A stretch of 64,000 nt of DNA. Source: Biomphalaria glabrata. Its lineage: Eukaryota > Mollusca > Gastropoda > Planorbidae. Position 1 is the stretch's first letter; each line of letters opens with the position of its first letter. Shown here piece after piece: positions 45,701 through 55,560 of this stretch. The stretch is from NCBI RefSeq assembly GCF_947242115.1, contig NC_074725.1, forward strand, positions 20,431,898-20,495,897, read 5' to 3'. Under the pieces are notes generated by a model. The model saw only the letters and a list, made by a program, of their open reading frames with translations. It ran no database searches and had not been told where the DNA came from. Both the position numbers and the translations under genes were made by a program.

Positions 45701-46284
45701 TCACTAACATTGTCTGATGTTGAAGAACTTACTTTAGCATTCTCTTTTTCTAAATGGTCAGCTTCTTTTTTTCTGACCGCGTTTTCATTTTTTTCAAAAC
45801 TACCACTATACATTGTGCATACTTGTGTAGCCACATTTTCTTTGTTCTCAGTAACTGCATTGTTCATTTTCATTGTTTGTTTTATATCCTTTTTGGTTCT
45901 CTTTTTCACTTTACATAATTTTAAGTCTGAATCTGTCTCCTTGGTTGCTGGTAAATCTAGTTTCTTTTTATACTTGATTAGATGTACCATTGGAGCAGCA
46001 GTGTTTAAATTGACAATGTCTTGAAAATTTCCAGCTGTGAAATCTTGATCTAGATTCACTGGTTTCAGTTCTAAACAATTAAGAAATTGCTTTGAATTTT
46101 CAATTTTTTCCGAGTCATAAGTATTGTTGTTTTCAGCGGATGATTCAGACAAAGTACTTAAACTTCTGGTTTGAGAATGCTCAACAAGAGGTACTGACAA
46201 ATTATCATTCCTTTTTTTCGCTAGTCGCACTGAGAATTTGCGCTCATTTGCATGTGTGCTTGAAATGTAATTATCTTGAATCAT
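27707..46284 (-). CDS. C2H2 zinc-finger protein with AT-hook, unnamed
   Basis: I do not recognise an orthologue; a nuclear DNA-binding role is inferred. Coding exons in transcript order: 44900-46284, 44019-44077, 43642-43817, 41892-42036, 40240-40444, 38386-38503, 38169-38256, 37769-37905, 37353-37377, 36677-36790, 35191-35585, 32016-32101, 31216-31496, 30173-30685, 29451-29537, 28652-28830, 27707-27922. They total 4,209 nt in phase (1,402 residues). The first 460 residues are charged and basic, with an AT-hook KRLRGRPKK near 370. About 860-1190 holds ten C2H2 fingers, beginning CKVC, CPVC, CKFC, CSRC, CRLC, CPFC, CPFC, CPEC, CPFC and CHLC, most with the C-x2-C-x12-H-x4-H spacing. The fourth and seventh fingers are each split by an intron. 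The tail is acidic. An in-frame TAA precedes the ATG. Oddities: a 25-nt exon (37353-37377), and a GC instead of GT donor after 38386, since the nearby GT would give a stop. Confidence 0.85.
28338..28605 (+). repeat. tRNA-derived SINE, family A
   Basis: Starts GGAGGTGCAGTGGTTCAGTGG, has a B-box-like GGGTTTGAACCCTGG, then the family body (CCACCCAGC..TAAT, GAACCTGTCATTAGTTGG, GACCTTTACATCATC) and ends in GGTCTGAAAAGG. It lies in a zinc-finger-gene intron, opposite to the gene. Confidence 0.8.
29935..30140 (-). repeat. tRNA-derived SINE, family A
   Basis: Reverse-complement copy: AGTAAAGTACACCTTTCAAACC, then GGGCAGATGATAT, GCCAGCACAACAACC and CCCATTCAAATTGGGTGGAC. The head is worn. It ends about 30 bp before the exon at 30173. 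Confidence 0.75.
31880..31960 (+). repeat. tRNA-derived SINE, family A fragment
   Basis: Keeps the head GGTTTCAGAACCGGGGCTA, GGGTTCGAATCC and a joined 3' scrap AACAGATGACTTTACATCC, with the middle missing. Confidence 0.55.
32930..34170 (-). mobile_element. piggyBac-type DNA transposon remnant
   Basis: Minus-strand frames read, from 33984 down, DRFEAIYHSFLLAS, DKSKIEPFFAMLIVNF, LQFLIDEMIVGYKGRW (the DDE-domain region), then VVVVSSSTTSKN and QYNLFMYGCDRAEQLFGY, then LVGAKLLIINAKKDRVCKHC. The last is the cysteine-rich C-terminal end. Between the pieces the frame changes and stops occur, so it is inactive. I could not find convincing TTAA-flanked ends. It lies in the 3-kb intron between zinc-finger-gene exons ending at 35191 and starting at 32101. 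Confidence 0.75.
34500..34812 (-). mobile_element. LINE C-terminal remnant
   Basis: One open minus frame of 91 residues contains INKNRLRWAGHHERMSDN and GRRPKGRPQMRWIDDVEADL, the signature near the C terminus of many Jockey/CR1/I-type LINE polyproteins. It is intact over this short length and shares an intron with the piggyBac remnant. Confidence 0.7.
35652..35775. repeat. Dispersed repeat pair, copy 1
   Basis: CAGAATGTGC(C/T)GCAGATTTATT...GTGTAGGATTATAAAGAG...TAAATGGTATCA is repeated with few changes at 37229-37345. Copy 1 begins just upstream of the exon at 35191-35585 in transcript terms. Confidence 0.75.
36068..36175 (-). repeat. tRNA-derived SINE, family B (diverged)
   Basis: Follows the order of 2805-2935: CCTGCAACGGG, GGTGGGCAGGG, GACCATCAAGATGACAGTCC, ACCAGGCACCCA. 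It is more diverged than that copy. Confidence 0.45.
36318..36570 (+). repeat. tRNA-derived SINE, family A
   Basis: GGATGAGTGGTTAAGAGCTTGG (head) is followed by GCTGGGTTCAAATCTTGG (B box), CTCTAATGGGTACCTGACTT, GTGCTGGCCACATGACACCC and GCAAGGTCTGAAATGG. It lies about 110 bp 3' of the exon at 36677-36790, in antisense orientation. Confidence 0.8.
37229..37345. repeat. Dispersed repeat pair, copy 2
   Basis: Near-identical to 35652-35775. Its right end lies only about 8 bp from the 25-nt exon 37353-37377 of the zinc-finger gene. Confidence 0.75.
37440..37745. repeat. Degenerate tandem repeat, about 40-50-bp units
   Basis: The phrase AAAATCCTACAATTA followed by AGTACT- or GGTACT-like text and a CTTACTT-like spacer recurs about six times with drift. 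It ends just before the exon at 37769-37905. Confidence 0.5.
39085..39290 (-). mobile_element. CR1/Jockey-like LINE 3' end
   Basis: The reverse complement reads ESARKTKDLVEF followed by a non-coding end shared with 18600-18700 (ESARKTSDLAEA), both passing through TTAACATGCAT. It is a short decayed piece in a zinc-finger-gene intron. Confidence 0.55.
39579..39875. mobile_element. Possible solo LTR, old and degraded
   Basis: About 297 bp begins TGTTAGACACC and ends ACCCGAACA, has a TATTTATATA box near the left end and an AATAAA in the right half, and is richer in CG steps than the intron around it. I see no clear target duplication and no internal viral coding region. The following segment 39876-40140 is of similar composition and unassigned. 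A fossil at best. Confidence 0.3.
41043..41298 (+). repeat. tRNA-derived SINE, family A
   Basis: GGAGGCGTGGTGGCTGAACAG opens the copy. The body has GAGTCCACCCAGCTCTAATG, TACCTGACATTAGTTGGGG, GCCACATGACGTC and ACTGTAGGCCACAGAAAC. It is one of the better preserved copies, although the B-box part is shortened. Confidence 0.8.
42165..42940. repeat. Minisatellite: 35-bp unit, about 22 copies, higher-order pattern
   Basis: Constant core AGCAAATGTCACTGATTATT plus TGAGCTTT, with a seven-base variable part. The variable part is CACTAGC (A), CATTAAT (B) or AATTAGC (C). After three irregular units the order is ABABAC, ABABAC, AABABCA, so a six-unit (210-bp) higher-order repeat is visible. The array abuts a family A SINE at 42941. 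It lies in the intron between zinc-finger-gene exons 43642-43817 and 41892-42036. No open frame runs through it. Confidence 0.95.
42941..43175 (-). repeat. tRNA-derived SINE, family A
   Basis: Reverse-complement copy: AGTAAAGTAAAAACTAAAGT, TTTCAGACCTTGGGATC, GGCCAGCAACAATGACCAAC, TACCCATTAGAGTTGGGTG, AATCCCAGTCCTCACAGAG. It directly follows the minisatellite. Confidence 0.8.
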
Positions 46285-48696
46285 GTCAAGCTGCTTTGTT
46301 TTTTATTGCCACAACATAAAGATCTGATCCACGATGCAGAAGATAATGTCTGTAAATGTTAGATCAACTTTGAAAACTCAGATGGCACTTTTTATTATTT
46401 TCAAGCTGTTAATTCTCTTTTTTTTTCTATTCAGAATTTTGGCTTGTCATAGATAAAGATTCATTGGATTCTGGACACACAATGAGACATGGTCTCTATC
46501 GAGAAGATAGATCTAGAAATAGATGTAATAAATTGAAGTCAAATTATTAAAATAATGTAATATTTTTGTTTTTACTTGATCTTAGATAGTATCTCTATAT
46601 TATAAATATTATTAATCTAGATCTTGATTAGTATTTCGCAAAATTTTTTGACCCACAAATCCTTTTTTTATAAAATCAAAACTTGCTCACAGACTCCCAA
46701 GTGAAAAAGCAAAAAAAATGTGTATAGCATGAAAATGAAGTAATTATTGAAATACAGGTAATATTAACTTTTGTTTTTAAAAAAAAAAATTAAAGTTTAG
46801 GAAAAACTTGATAAATGAGACTTTATGCATGTATTTATGTCTGACTCAATGTTTGGAGTAGATATTGCAAATCCCCAGAACCACTAATGTCTAATGGCTT
46901 TTTTTTTTTTTTTGCAATCTTAATTGTTGTTATAAAAATTAATACACATTCAACCAAATAGGAAGATTTGAAAGCAGTCAACAACTTCTGTACAATAACC
47001 CATAATTCAGTACATACAATTGGGATGTTTTTTATGTAAACAGAATTTGTGGTATACATATCCTTCTTCAACATTGGTTAAAGTTCCTCATTTGATGATT
47101 CATATACATATATATATTGTGTTCGTGCTTTGATTTTGCCCATTGGCAAAAGAGTCTACAAAAAGTGAAAAATATCTTCGAATATTTGAAGTCTGCATAA
47201 ATTTAAGTTAGATTCTAGATTTGACGCCTTTAATGCCCTTAAGTGTTGACCATGTTGATTATACTAATTATAGTGATCTAGATCTATAATATAATTATAA
47301 TTAATATTAAATATTAATCTAGTCTCTAGAGGTCTATACTGAATTACTAATCTATACAATATAGTATAGTATAGTGTCACTATAGTATAGATCAACTTCA
47401 AGACCTAATATTCTACACATTATTATTATATAGAATAGGGCCTAGATCTATCTTATCTATTAAAATACAGACAGGATTCAGTCTACTTTATTCATATTGT
47501 GACTAGTGTGACTGTCTCTCCCTCTCGACTCTACCACTAGAGATCTATATAAGTACTCATATACCTGCAGTCTAGATTTTTAGATATATTTGTCGACTGT
47601 TGTCACTATGGTATGTGTAGACGCCAAAGTCTATATTACTAATATATTTTCTGATTCTAGTCTACTACAATATGAGTATAGTGATACTAGAGTCTAGGTG
47701 ACAGTCATACTATAGTTAAATAGATCTAGAATAGAGATAGATTCTAGATCTATAGGCTATACTGACTACATCTATAGATTATAGAGAGTCTAGACACTCT
47801 AGACCTAGACTTAGACACTGTCACGCAATCTAATGATAATAAAAGTCATTAATTAAAGTCTAATGATATTTTTTATTATGATATAAAATCTATAAAATGA
47901 TCTCTAATGAATCGATCATACTATTCATAACTAAGTGACTAAGTCTACTCTAAGACAAAGGACTAAGTCAGTAAAGTTGATTAAGTCTAAAAGTAAGTGT
48001 CACTATCTTATCTTATCTTATATAATACAGACTAAGACTAAGCTTAGTCAGGTTAAAACTTAAGGTTTAAACTAACTTTAAAGATCTTTTTAAAATTTTA
48101 GCAGTCTAGAACAAATAATAATCCTGGTCTGGAATTATTCTAGATTTAGACTTTAGATCTAGAATATATTTTTTATTTTATCTATTCTCTAGACTTGATC
48201 TGTCAGCATTATTAATCATTATAGTAAGATCTAGCTCTAGATTCTAGAACTAGAGTGTCTAGCTAGAGTCTAGATCTCGATCTAGGTCGATTACGCAAAA
48301 TCTTAAGTTTTTTTTTTCCTTTTAACCGTTGAGCCTCGATTGAAAGATAAGGAATCCCCCCCAAGAAATACTCTTACAATCAATTAGATCTATTTATAGA
48401 TCTAGATTTTATATGGCTCAGTGCATCAATTCCCCTCCCCCACCTCTCAAATAAATAATTTAAAAAAGTCGAACATGTTGGATCTAGGCCTCGGAGCCGG
48501 CTCTAATGCTGTAGGTCTTATTTTTGTTCCAAAACGTGTTCCTTACAATTGGAAAACGGGAACACTTGCAAAAAGACTAACAACACATAGTGTCTAGTTG
48601 CTAGGCGGTTGCAGACGGATTCATTCACAGAACTCCACTTTTCTGGCTTTCCGCTGTTCAAACTGCTGTTTGTTTGTTTTTTAAGCCAAGGTGAAT
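46285..48696. other. Upstream region of the zinc-finger gene
   Basis: No gene is supported. The 5' UTR and promoter of the minus-strand zinc-finger gene should lie in the left part. From about 47180 to 48330 the sequence is dominated by TCTAGATCT-like words. The remainder is plain AT-rich text. Confidence 0.4.
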
Positions 48697-48704
48697 TGTT
48701 AGAC

Positions 48705-50910
48705 CAGTGATGCCCAACCTTATTTGGTCTGCGGGCCATTTTAATTTTCGGCATTCGTGTCGCGGGCCATATCACGAAAAAGAAAAAAAAAACAATAAGC
48801 TATTTTTAATAGTTTTATTTGTTGACCTACGTACATAAAGTAATGTGATGCTTGACGTTTCTCCAAAAAGATCTTATGAATATCTGCCTGCATAGATGAA
48901 ACACCTAGAAAAAGTTTGTCAACACAAAAAAGTGCTTGTAAACATTGTGATCATCCTTAGCGCTTGTTTTCGAAGATTTGCAAAATTTTCTGCAGGTAAA
49001 ACGAGTAGAAGTCAATAGTTTGCATCACTTGAAATTTGTCAAGCAGAGATGTCTGGCGTTGTAAGTCAATCAGTTCCAGTTGCATGTCTGTCGTGGCACT
49101 TGACACATCGGCAGCAAACGGATTTTTTTAAATTATGAAAATCCACAAATCTTTCACTGCAACTATCCATTAAGAGCCTCAGAAGTTGGGTCATTCCTTC
49201 TTTTGGGAACGTGGACAAGATGCACCCTTTCCGCCTGTTGAATGTTGAATTTTGTTTGGAAAGCGCTTATGTCTGTATACACATGCGAAATCAATGTGTG
49301 TTTCCCTTGTACTTTGGTGTTGAGTTCATTTAGATGTGATGTCACATAAAAAAAAAATCAAATCCCACAACCATGAGGTGCCGTCCAGTTGTGGTTTTGA
49401 TTTGTCCGTCATAAATATTTCAATTTCGTGTCTTAAATTAAAAAAAAAAAGTTTGTACACCTTTCCTCGACTTAAACAGCCCCCCCCCCCTCCCTTCTCA
49501 AATAGAACGTCTTCATATTCGGAGTCTATTTCTGTCATTCAACGTTCTTGTGATTTGATGAAATTTACAGTGTTGAGCACAAGGATCATCACATGGTCCA
49601 GATTCAAAACCTTTCCACTGAGATTTTGTTGGTGAATGATGCGGTGAAGCCGCAGGGGTTCAGTTCCATTTTACTCAACCACTTTTTAAATAACTCTTTC
49701 TGTCAGTCCGCTGTAACATCCAACCATATTTCTATCGCCATCAGAAGTCACTCCAACTAATTTATTCCAAGGAAGAGCAAGGTCCTCTATGATGGTTGAC
49801 ACTTCTTTGAACAGGTCTTCTCCAGTTGTAGTCCCATGAATGCTCTGCATAGCTGCTAACTCCTCTGTTATATCAAACTTGCTGTTTGTACCGCAAATAA
49901 ATACCAAGAGTTGCGCGGTATCAGTTATGTCAGTGGACTCGTCAGCGCAATAGAAAACTTTTGGAATTCTGCTTCTCTGTCTTTTAATTGTGAATGGAGA
50001 TTTTCCACTCGCATTGTAATTATCATGCGAAAAAGGCTGCCAGCTTCTACTGCATTCTTTTTTTAGGGACACGTTTCTTCCATCACTGCTAGCAAGGACT
50101 TTTTTTTTTACACATTTGCCATGGGAAAAAAATGCTTCATTGTTCTACCTAAAATGTGAGCAACTCTGTAGCTGGCCCTTTTCGTTGATTCATTTTCTTG
50201 TCTCTTTTAGTTAAATCTTGTCTATCCCCCAATCTCTAGTCGAAACTTGGCAATCTTGTCTTCGCGGCTCAAACCAAGAATGCCACCATATGTGTTTATG
50301 TGTTTGATTTCAGAATGCCTTTTAATGTTATGTTCTGTAAAACAGCCACATTTTCTTTACAAATCAAACATGTTGGCTTTCTATCATATTCAACAAAAAA
50401 AGTAAAGATCTGTCCTCTTTTTCTGAAAGTTTCTACATTCAGAGTCCACTTTTCGTATCTTTGGCTCTCCCACTTTATTAAATCACAAACGTTAAACAGT
50501 ACGGTACCAATGGCTTTGATATCAAAAGAACACGACCCAAAAATGATGCTCTAAAGATGCTCTGTGTTGCACACACAAGGTGTCAAGGACACGACTAGCT
50601 CAAGACAGTAGCGGAATTGTCCAAGAATTAAAAATGGCTGTCAAGTTTTATCGCCATTGAAAAAAAAAAAAAACACAACACTTGTGTTCTTACACTAAAA
50701 CAAGTATTGACTACAACTGTAAGAATAACAAACCTAAAGGAGGAAATCATCCAAGAAAGGGTTAGAACCCTAACTTCAAGAGAGTTTTTTTTTCAACATT
50801 CTAATTTTTTGCATTTTTCTTTTTACATTTTGTTCCAATGCTTTGGCGGGCCGGATAGAAGCAAGTCGCGGGCCGGATCTGGCCCGCGGGCCGTAGTTTG
50901 GGCATCGCTG
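48705..50910 (-). mobile_element. hAT transposon with 8-bp target duplication, degenerate
   Basis: Ends are CAGTGATGCCCAACCT and, inverted, CAGCGATGCCCAAACT, flanked on both sides by TGTTAGAC (48697-48704, 50911-50918). Minus-strand frames give a BED-like start (KWTLNVETF, PTCLICKENVAVL). They then give the catalytic region VFYCADESTDITDTAQLLVF, HGTTTGEDLFKEV and LVGVTSDGDRNMVG (129 residues open, 49686-50072), then LNELNTKVQGKHTLISHVY and further C-terminal scraps. This is the GTF2IRD2/Charlie-like hAT lineage. Multiple stops and frame changes make it non-functional. The exact duplication and clean ends suggest moderate rather than great age. Confidence 0.9.
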
Positions 50911-51264
50911 TGTTAGACAATGATAGCCTCTTAGAATCGACAGGTCATAAGATGCTGTCTCTACCGAAACTGAACGGTATTTCGAAACCAAATTTAAATG
51001 TCATAATTAAGAGAATGCATGGTAATTAGTATCGTGTAGAATTATAGATGCAGAAATAGGCTTCCAAAATATGGAGTAGCATTAAGTCCTGTTTTTTTTT
51101 TTTTAGAACTGGTCTGGTTTTTTTTTTTCACTGAAGGTGAAAGGGAATCTCTGTTCGCGGGGCCCCCTCAGGCTCGGGGCCTGGGGCGGTTGCCCGGGCC
51201 CCGCCCACTTGCCATCCCCTAAGGCCGCTACTGGTTATGTAGTTTTAGATCTAGCATCCAGATC

Positions 51265-52400
51265 TATAATAATAAAAATGGCAATGTCTTTGATTCTGAA
51301 TATTAAGGATGAGTGCATGCAGTGATTCACATGACTACGCAAACCCAGTTGCAAGTTGCGGACAAAGCCGTGGTCCGCTGGCGGTCTATATAAGTTTTCT
51401 TTTCGTCTTCTGCGCCTGCCTTCAATAATGGCTTTTCTTTGAGTCTCAAATATTTGTCCAGCAGCCTTTGTGAGAGCTCTCCAACTGTCTCTGTCAGAGG
51501 TCATCTGCTCAAGCTACTTTCCTCTATGCCAGTGCGAGGGCGACATGATGCCTGAGTTGATCTTTATAGCGCTTACGGGGAGCACATCTATTACGCAGTC
51601 TTGCTCTAAGCTTGCAGAAGATCGCCTTTGGCATGCGGTGGTTTCCCATTGAGGATAAGTGTCCGACACAGCGCAAATGTCGAATGTTAATTAGTGCTTC
51701 TATACTGTCCAAACCGGCTTCCAGTAGAACATAATTATTTGTAATGTAGTCTTGCCAGCATATGCCCATTATCGGGCAAAGGCAACTTTGATGAAAGCAT
51801 TCGAGGAGCCTTGAATGCCCAGGCATCAGAGCCATACAAGAGTGTAGTGAGAACCAGTGCATAATAAACATTGATTTTTGATGCTAGTTTAAGAGACCTA
51901 CTCAACCAGATTATCAGTCCGAGGCGGCCAAAAGCACCATTGACCTTTGCGAGACGGTTGTCTATTTTTCTGGACAGTGACGCGTCGTTGGACACAGTGC
52001 TGCCTAGATAGATAAAGTGGTCAACAACTTTAAAGAGATGGCCGCATTCACATTGATTTGTAAAACTGGATTGGTTCCCATTGGGGACTGTTGAAGCATG
52101 ACCTCCATTTTTATTAGATTGACATTCGACATCGTGACATAAATTTCCTATTTAATTTTGTAAAAAAAATCTAACACTCATTTTGGGGACCCTCAAGAGG
52201 CAGCAGCTTCAGCAAATTCATGGGCGGCAAGCTGAAGCTCCTGTTCGGTTTGTGCAAGAAGGGCGCAATCGTCCACATAGAGCATCTCAATAGCAATCAT
52301 CTTTTTTAATTTTGTACGGAGAGCAAGCGACTTATGTTGAATGTGCATTCATCGGTGCTGAACCTAATGTAGATGCCCATTCTCTAGAGAAGTGTGACAA
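51265..52400 (-). mobile_element. LINE, RT C-terminal half and 3' tail
   Basis: Minus-strand reading gives, in order, MLYVDDCALLAQTEQELQ-type text (about 52300-52200), KIDNRLAKVNGAFGRL, KINVYYALVLTTLLYGSDAW, LDSIEALINIRHLRCVGHLS, MPKAIFCKLRARLRNRCAP, RKRYKDQLRH, RDSWRALTKAAGQIFE and a 3' tail. Related tails lie at 8785, 16748, 17026 and 20180. Frame changes are present, and a foreign block at 52121-52200 splits the RT part. Confidence 0.75.
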
Positions 52401-52806
52401 GTTTTTGATATTGTTGTTGAATTTCAAACAAAATTAATAGTTGTACAAGAAAACGTGTTCCGACAACTTTATTTTGTTGCTGTCACTTTTTTTTTTATAA
52501 AAAAAAAAATTGCCTGCATTTAAAAAAAAATTTCGCGACCACACCAGACCATTTGGTGCCGGCCCACCGGGCATTTACCCGTTAACATTAAAAATAACAA
52601 TTCCAACATCAACGTAGATAGAGTGGGGGGAGGGAGCCGGATTCAAATTTGAAAATTCCCCCGGGCCCCCTCTTGAGGGTCCCCAAAATGAGTGATAGAT
52701 TTTTTTTACAAAATTAAATATGAAATTTATGTCACGATGTCGAATGTCAAATGTCCCTAAAGAGATCAAGCCCACCGGGCCCCCCAAATCCATAGCTACG
52801 CCACTG
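52121..52806. mobile_element. DNA-transposon end with 80-bp inverted repeat
   Basis: 52121-52200 and 52669-52748 are near-perfect inverted copies of about 80 bp. The right side continues through GGGGGGCCC-rich text to TAGCTACGCCACTG at 52806. Read inward as CAGTGGCGTAGCTATGG, this looks like a hAT-type terminus. The left terminus is not evident. A different GC-rich terminus (CAGTAGCGGCCTTA read inward) ends near 51233. Confidence 0.45.
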
Positions 52807-53396
52807 AATATCAGTCTGATATCAGGCTAAACGTCCAAGAATTGGCCAAGTTATTGCAATGGTGGCCTCCTTCAGACACTTCAGTCGTAAATCGTATAGT
52901 AGGCCTAATAGATCTATTTGTGCAGAGTTAACATTATTCAAAAAATCACTATTTTTATATATTTTTTTAAGTAACGTCTGAAATCTTTAAGATAAACTAA
53001 GAAAGTCTCGGCTGCTTTAAATGGGATCACCTCTCGTCCATTTCTCAATTACGTAGACTTCTTGAAAGTCGTCGTAGACCCCTGGAGGTCAATGTATGAA
53101 ATAATCACTTTGGGAATCACTGATCTATATATAGATCTAGACTAGACAAGAGCTTTAGTACTCTTCTTACATAGGAGATTCTTATTATGATTCTTTCACT
53201 TTACTTTTAGTGTTTTGAGTCTTTGACGTTTACCTTTACCTAGGCCTAAACCTAGATCTTATATAGATTCTAGATGTAGATCTAGATATAATTCTAGATC
53301 TATACTTACTTATACTATATAAATATAGTCCTAGATCTAAAGTACTATATTACTATATCTAACCAGGTACATTAAAGTAACATTTGCTTGCTAAAG
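52807..53396. other. Intergenic stretch
   Basis: No gene seen. The right part (53120-53350) is TCTAGATCT-type low complexity. The last eight bases are the target duplication of the next element. Confidence 0.4.
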
Positions 53397-53509
53397 CACT
53401 AGCGGATCCAGAACTTTGGACTGGGGGGGGGGCGATTTTTTTCCAAACCCTAACCCTAACGCACAGTAAACCCTAACCCTATGCATAAACGTGTGTACAG
53501 AACACACAT

Positions 53510-53547
<38 letters not shown>

Positions 53548-53631
53548 GAGAATTTTAAAAAGCAGCATTTCTCAACCTTCGGCGAAAAAGTGGGGCAACG
53601 CTATATCATTATATGGTTCCCTAGTGGGGTT

Positions 53632-54100
53632 TGGGGCAAAGCCCCGACGACAAAAGTGTTTTCTTGCATTCTTCACTGCAGAAACGCATTCTCCTGACAT
53701 TAAAAGCTTATTATTCATCAATGGAGTTCGGGGCGAAGCCCCGACGACAAAAGCGTTTTCTTGCATTCTTCACTGCAGAAACGCATTCTTTTGACATCTA
53801 CAGCTCATCATTCATCAATGTAGTTCGGGGCGAAGCCCCGACGACAAAAGCATTTTCTTGTATTCTACACTGCAGAAACGCATTCTCCTGACATCTAAAG
53901 CTTATTATTCATCAATGAAGTTCGGGGCGAAGCCCCGACGCTAAAAGCGTTTTCTTGCATTCTTTACTGCAGAAACGCATTTTCCTGACATCTACAGCTC
54001 ATTATTCATCAATGGAGTTCGGGGCGAAGCCCCGACGACAAAAGCGTTTTCCTGCATTCTTCACTGCAGAAACGCGTTCTCCTGACCTAAAGCTCATTAT
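53632..54100. repeat. 97-bp tandem repeat, five units, each with GGGGC-GAA-GCCCC hairpin
   Basis: The palindrome CGGGGCGAAGCCCCG recurs at 53729, 53826, 53923 and 54020, exactly 97 bp apart. The first unit has GGGGCAAAGCCCC at 53633. Between hairpins the units share GCGTTTTCTTGCATTCTTC, CTGCAGAAACGCATTCT and TTATTCATCAATG. Confidence 0.95.
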
Positions 54101-54829
54101 TCATACTATTAAAAAAGTACATTTTGAATAATATTGTACTTGAAAGATATTCTAATATGAATTTATAGGCCCTTAATACATTGCAAATAAAATCGATTTG
54201 TTCTTTGAAAAGATAAGATAACCCACATATTTAGATTTTGGCTTTGAGGATCGCCGCCGAAAAAAAATTATTCGATAAAAAATATTCAATAACATCGTAG
54301 TATAAGTTGTGAGTTATATTCCCAAATTTATTTAACTAGAAAAATATCCGATTGAGTAAAGGTTGGGAAAAGGCGACTATAAATATATCTTTTTTCGGTT
54401 TAGAACTCATCTCAATCATGATTCTTATAGTGAAAAATTTCGTTTGAATTCTAACTTTTCCAATGCAAAGTCTTTCTTAAAATAATTGTGATAAATTCAT
54501 GTGAAATTACATAAACTCTGGAAATTGGAGGGGGGGTAGAATGAAAACGATTAATGCTCGCTCCTTTAATAATTTGTGCTAAAGATTGCATTTGGCATTA
54601 AAGAATAAAAAAAAAAAGTAGGGCGACTGGATATAAGAATTTAATTTATAGTATATATAAATTATATTAGTGGCAGATTTTTTACATTTTGTAATTTCTA
54701 AACTATAATACTAAAAGAAAAAGTATTGGTTTGTCCGATGGGGGAAATGCAATTGCATATATCGCCCTTCACACCTGGTGCAACCCTTTTTCATTTAAAT
54801 TTACTAATGATAAAATTTGAGATTAGAGT

Positions 54830-55560
54830 ATGGTACGACATAATATACAATGGGTTCACATATCAATACGTAGTTTATATTATATAGATATTCAACTAAT
54901 TTTGTTCACAAACTATGATTCTCCACAAAAATGGGACCGCCTCCCCCCCCCACTCAGAGGGCTAGAGTGGGAAGGCAGTACATGCAATCGCCCCCCCCCC
55001 CCCCCCCCCCGACCCCACCGAATCGACCAAGATACCAGAAAGGGAGAGACATAATATAAAATTTATAGATTAATTCAACTAATTTTGTTCACAAACTATG
55101 ATTTCTCCATAAAAGTAGGACCGCCCCCCCACTCAAATGGTTTAGGTGGGAAGGGCAGTAGAGGTATACGCCCCCCCCCCCCCACCCCCAAACGGTAAAC
55201 AGGGAACGACATAATATAAAGATCGGTTAAAATATCAATAACAAGTTTTAATCATATAGATATTTAATTGATTCTGTTAGCAAGCTGTGATTTCTACAAA
55301 TAAATTGGACCGCCCCCCCCACACTCGAAAGTGTATGGGGGGGGCGGGATTGATACCATCGCCCCCTCCCGACCCCACCAAATCGGTCAACATATACTAG
55401 AGGAGGGGGCGAAATAATAAAAAAATAGGTTGAAATATAAATAATTAGTATATATTATTAACATAAGTAATAAATTTGTATACAAATTGTGTGAATTCTA
55501 TACTAAAATTCGTCCCTGGGGGGGGGGGGGGGGGGGGGGCGATCGCCCCTACCCCCCCCC
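54830..55560. repeat. Degenerate tandem repeat, about 170-200-bp unit, four units, with C/G tracts
   Basis: Each unit passes through TGGTACGACATAATATA-like text, TTTTGTTCACAAACTATGAT, GGACCGCC followed by a C run, GGTGGGAAGGCAGTA-like text, CGCCCCC runs and CCCCACCGAATCG-like text. The last unit reaches the right end of the hAT-like element. C/G runs reach about 18-20 bases. Confidence 0.7.

Noticed and set aside
45338-46024. Plus-strand open frames of 99-111 codons
   Set aside because: They are antisense shadows of the long first coding exon of the minus-strand zinc-finger gene, whose frame, splice sites and AT-hook are supported.
53491-53891. Overlapping small open frames (KPRRQK.FLAFFTAETHS-type repeats)
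   Set aside because: They are the translation of the 97-bp tandem repeat, shared by several frames, with no start context, splice structure or known domain.
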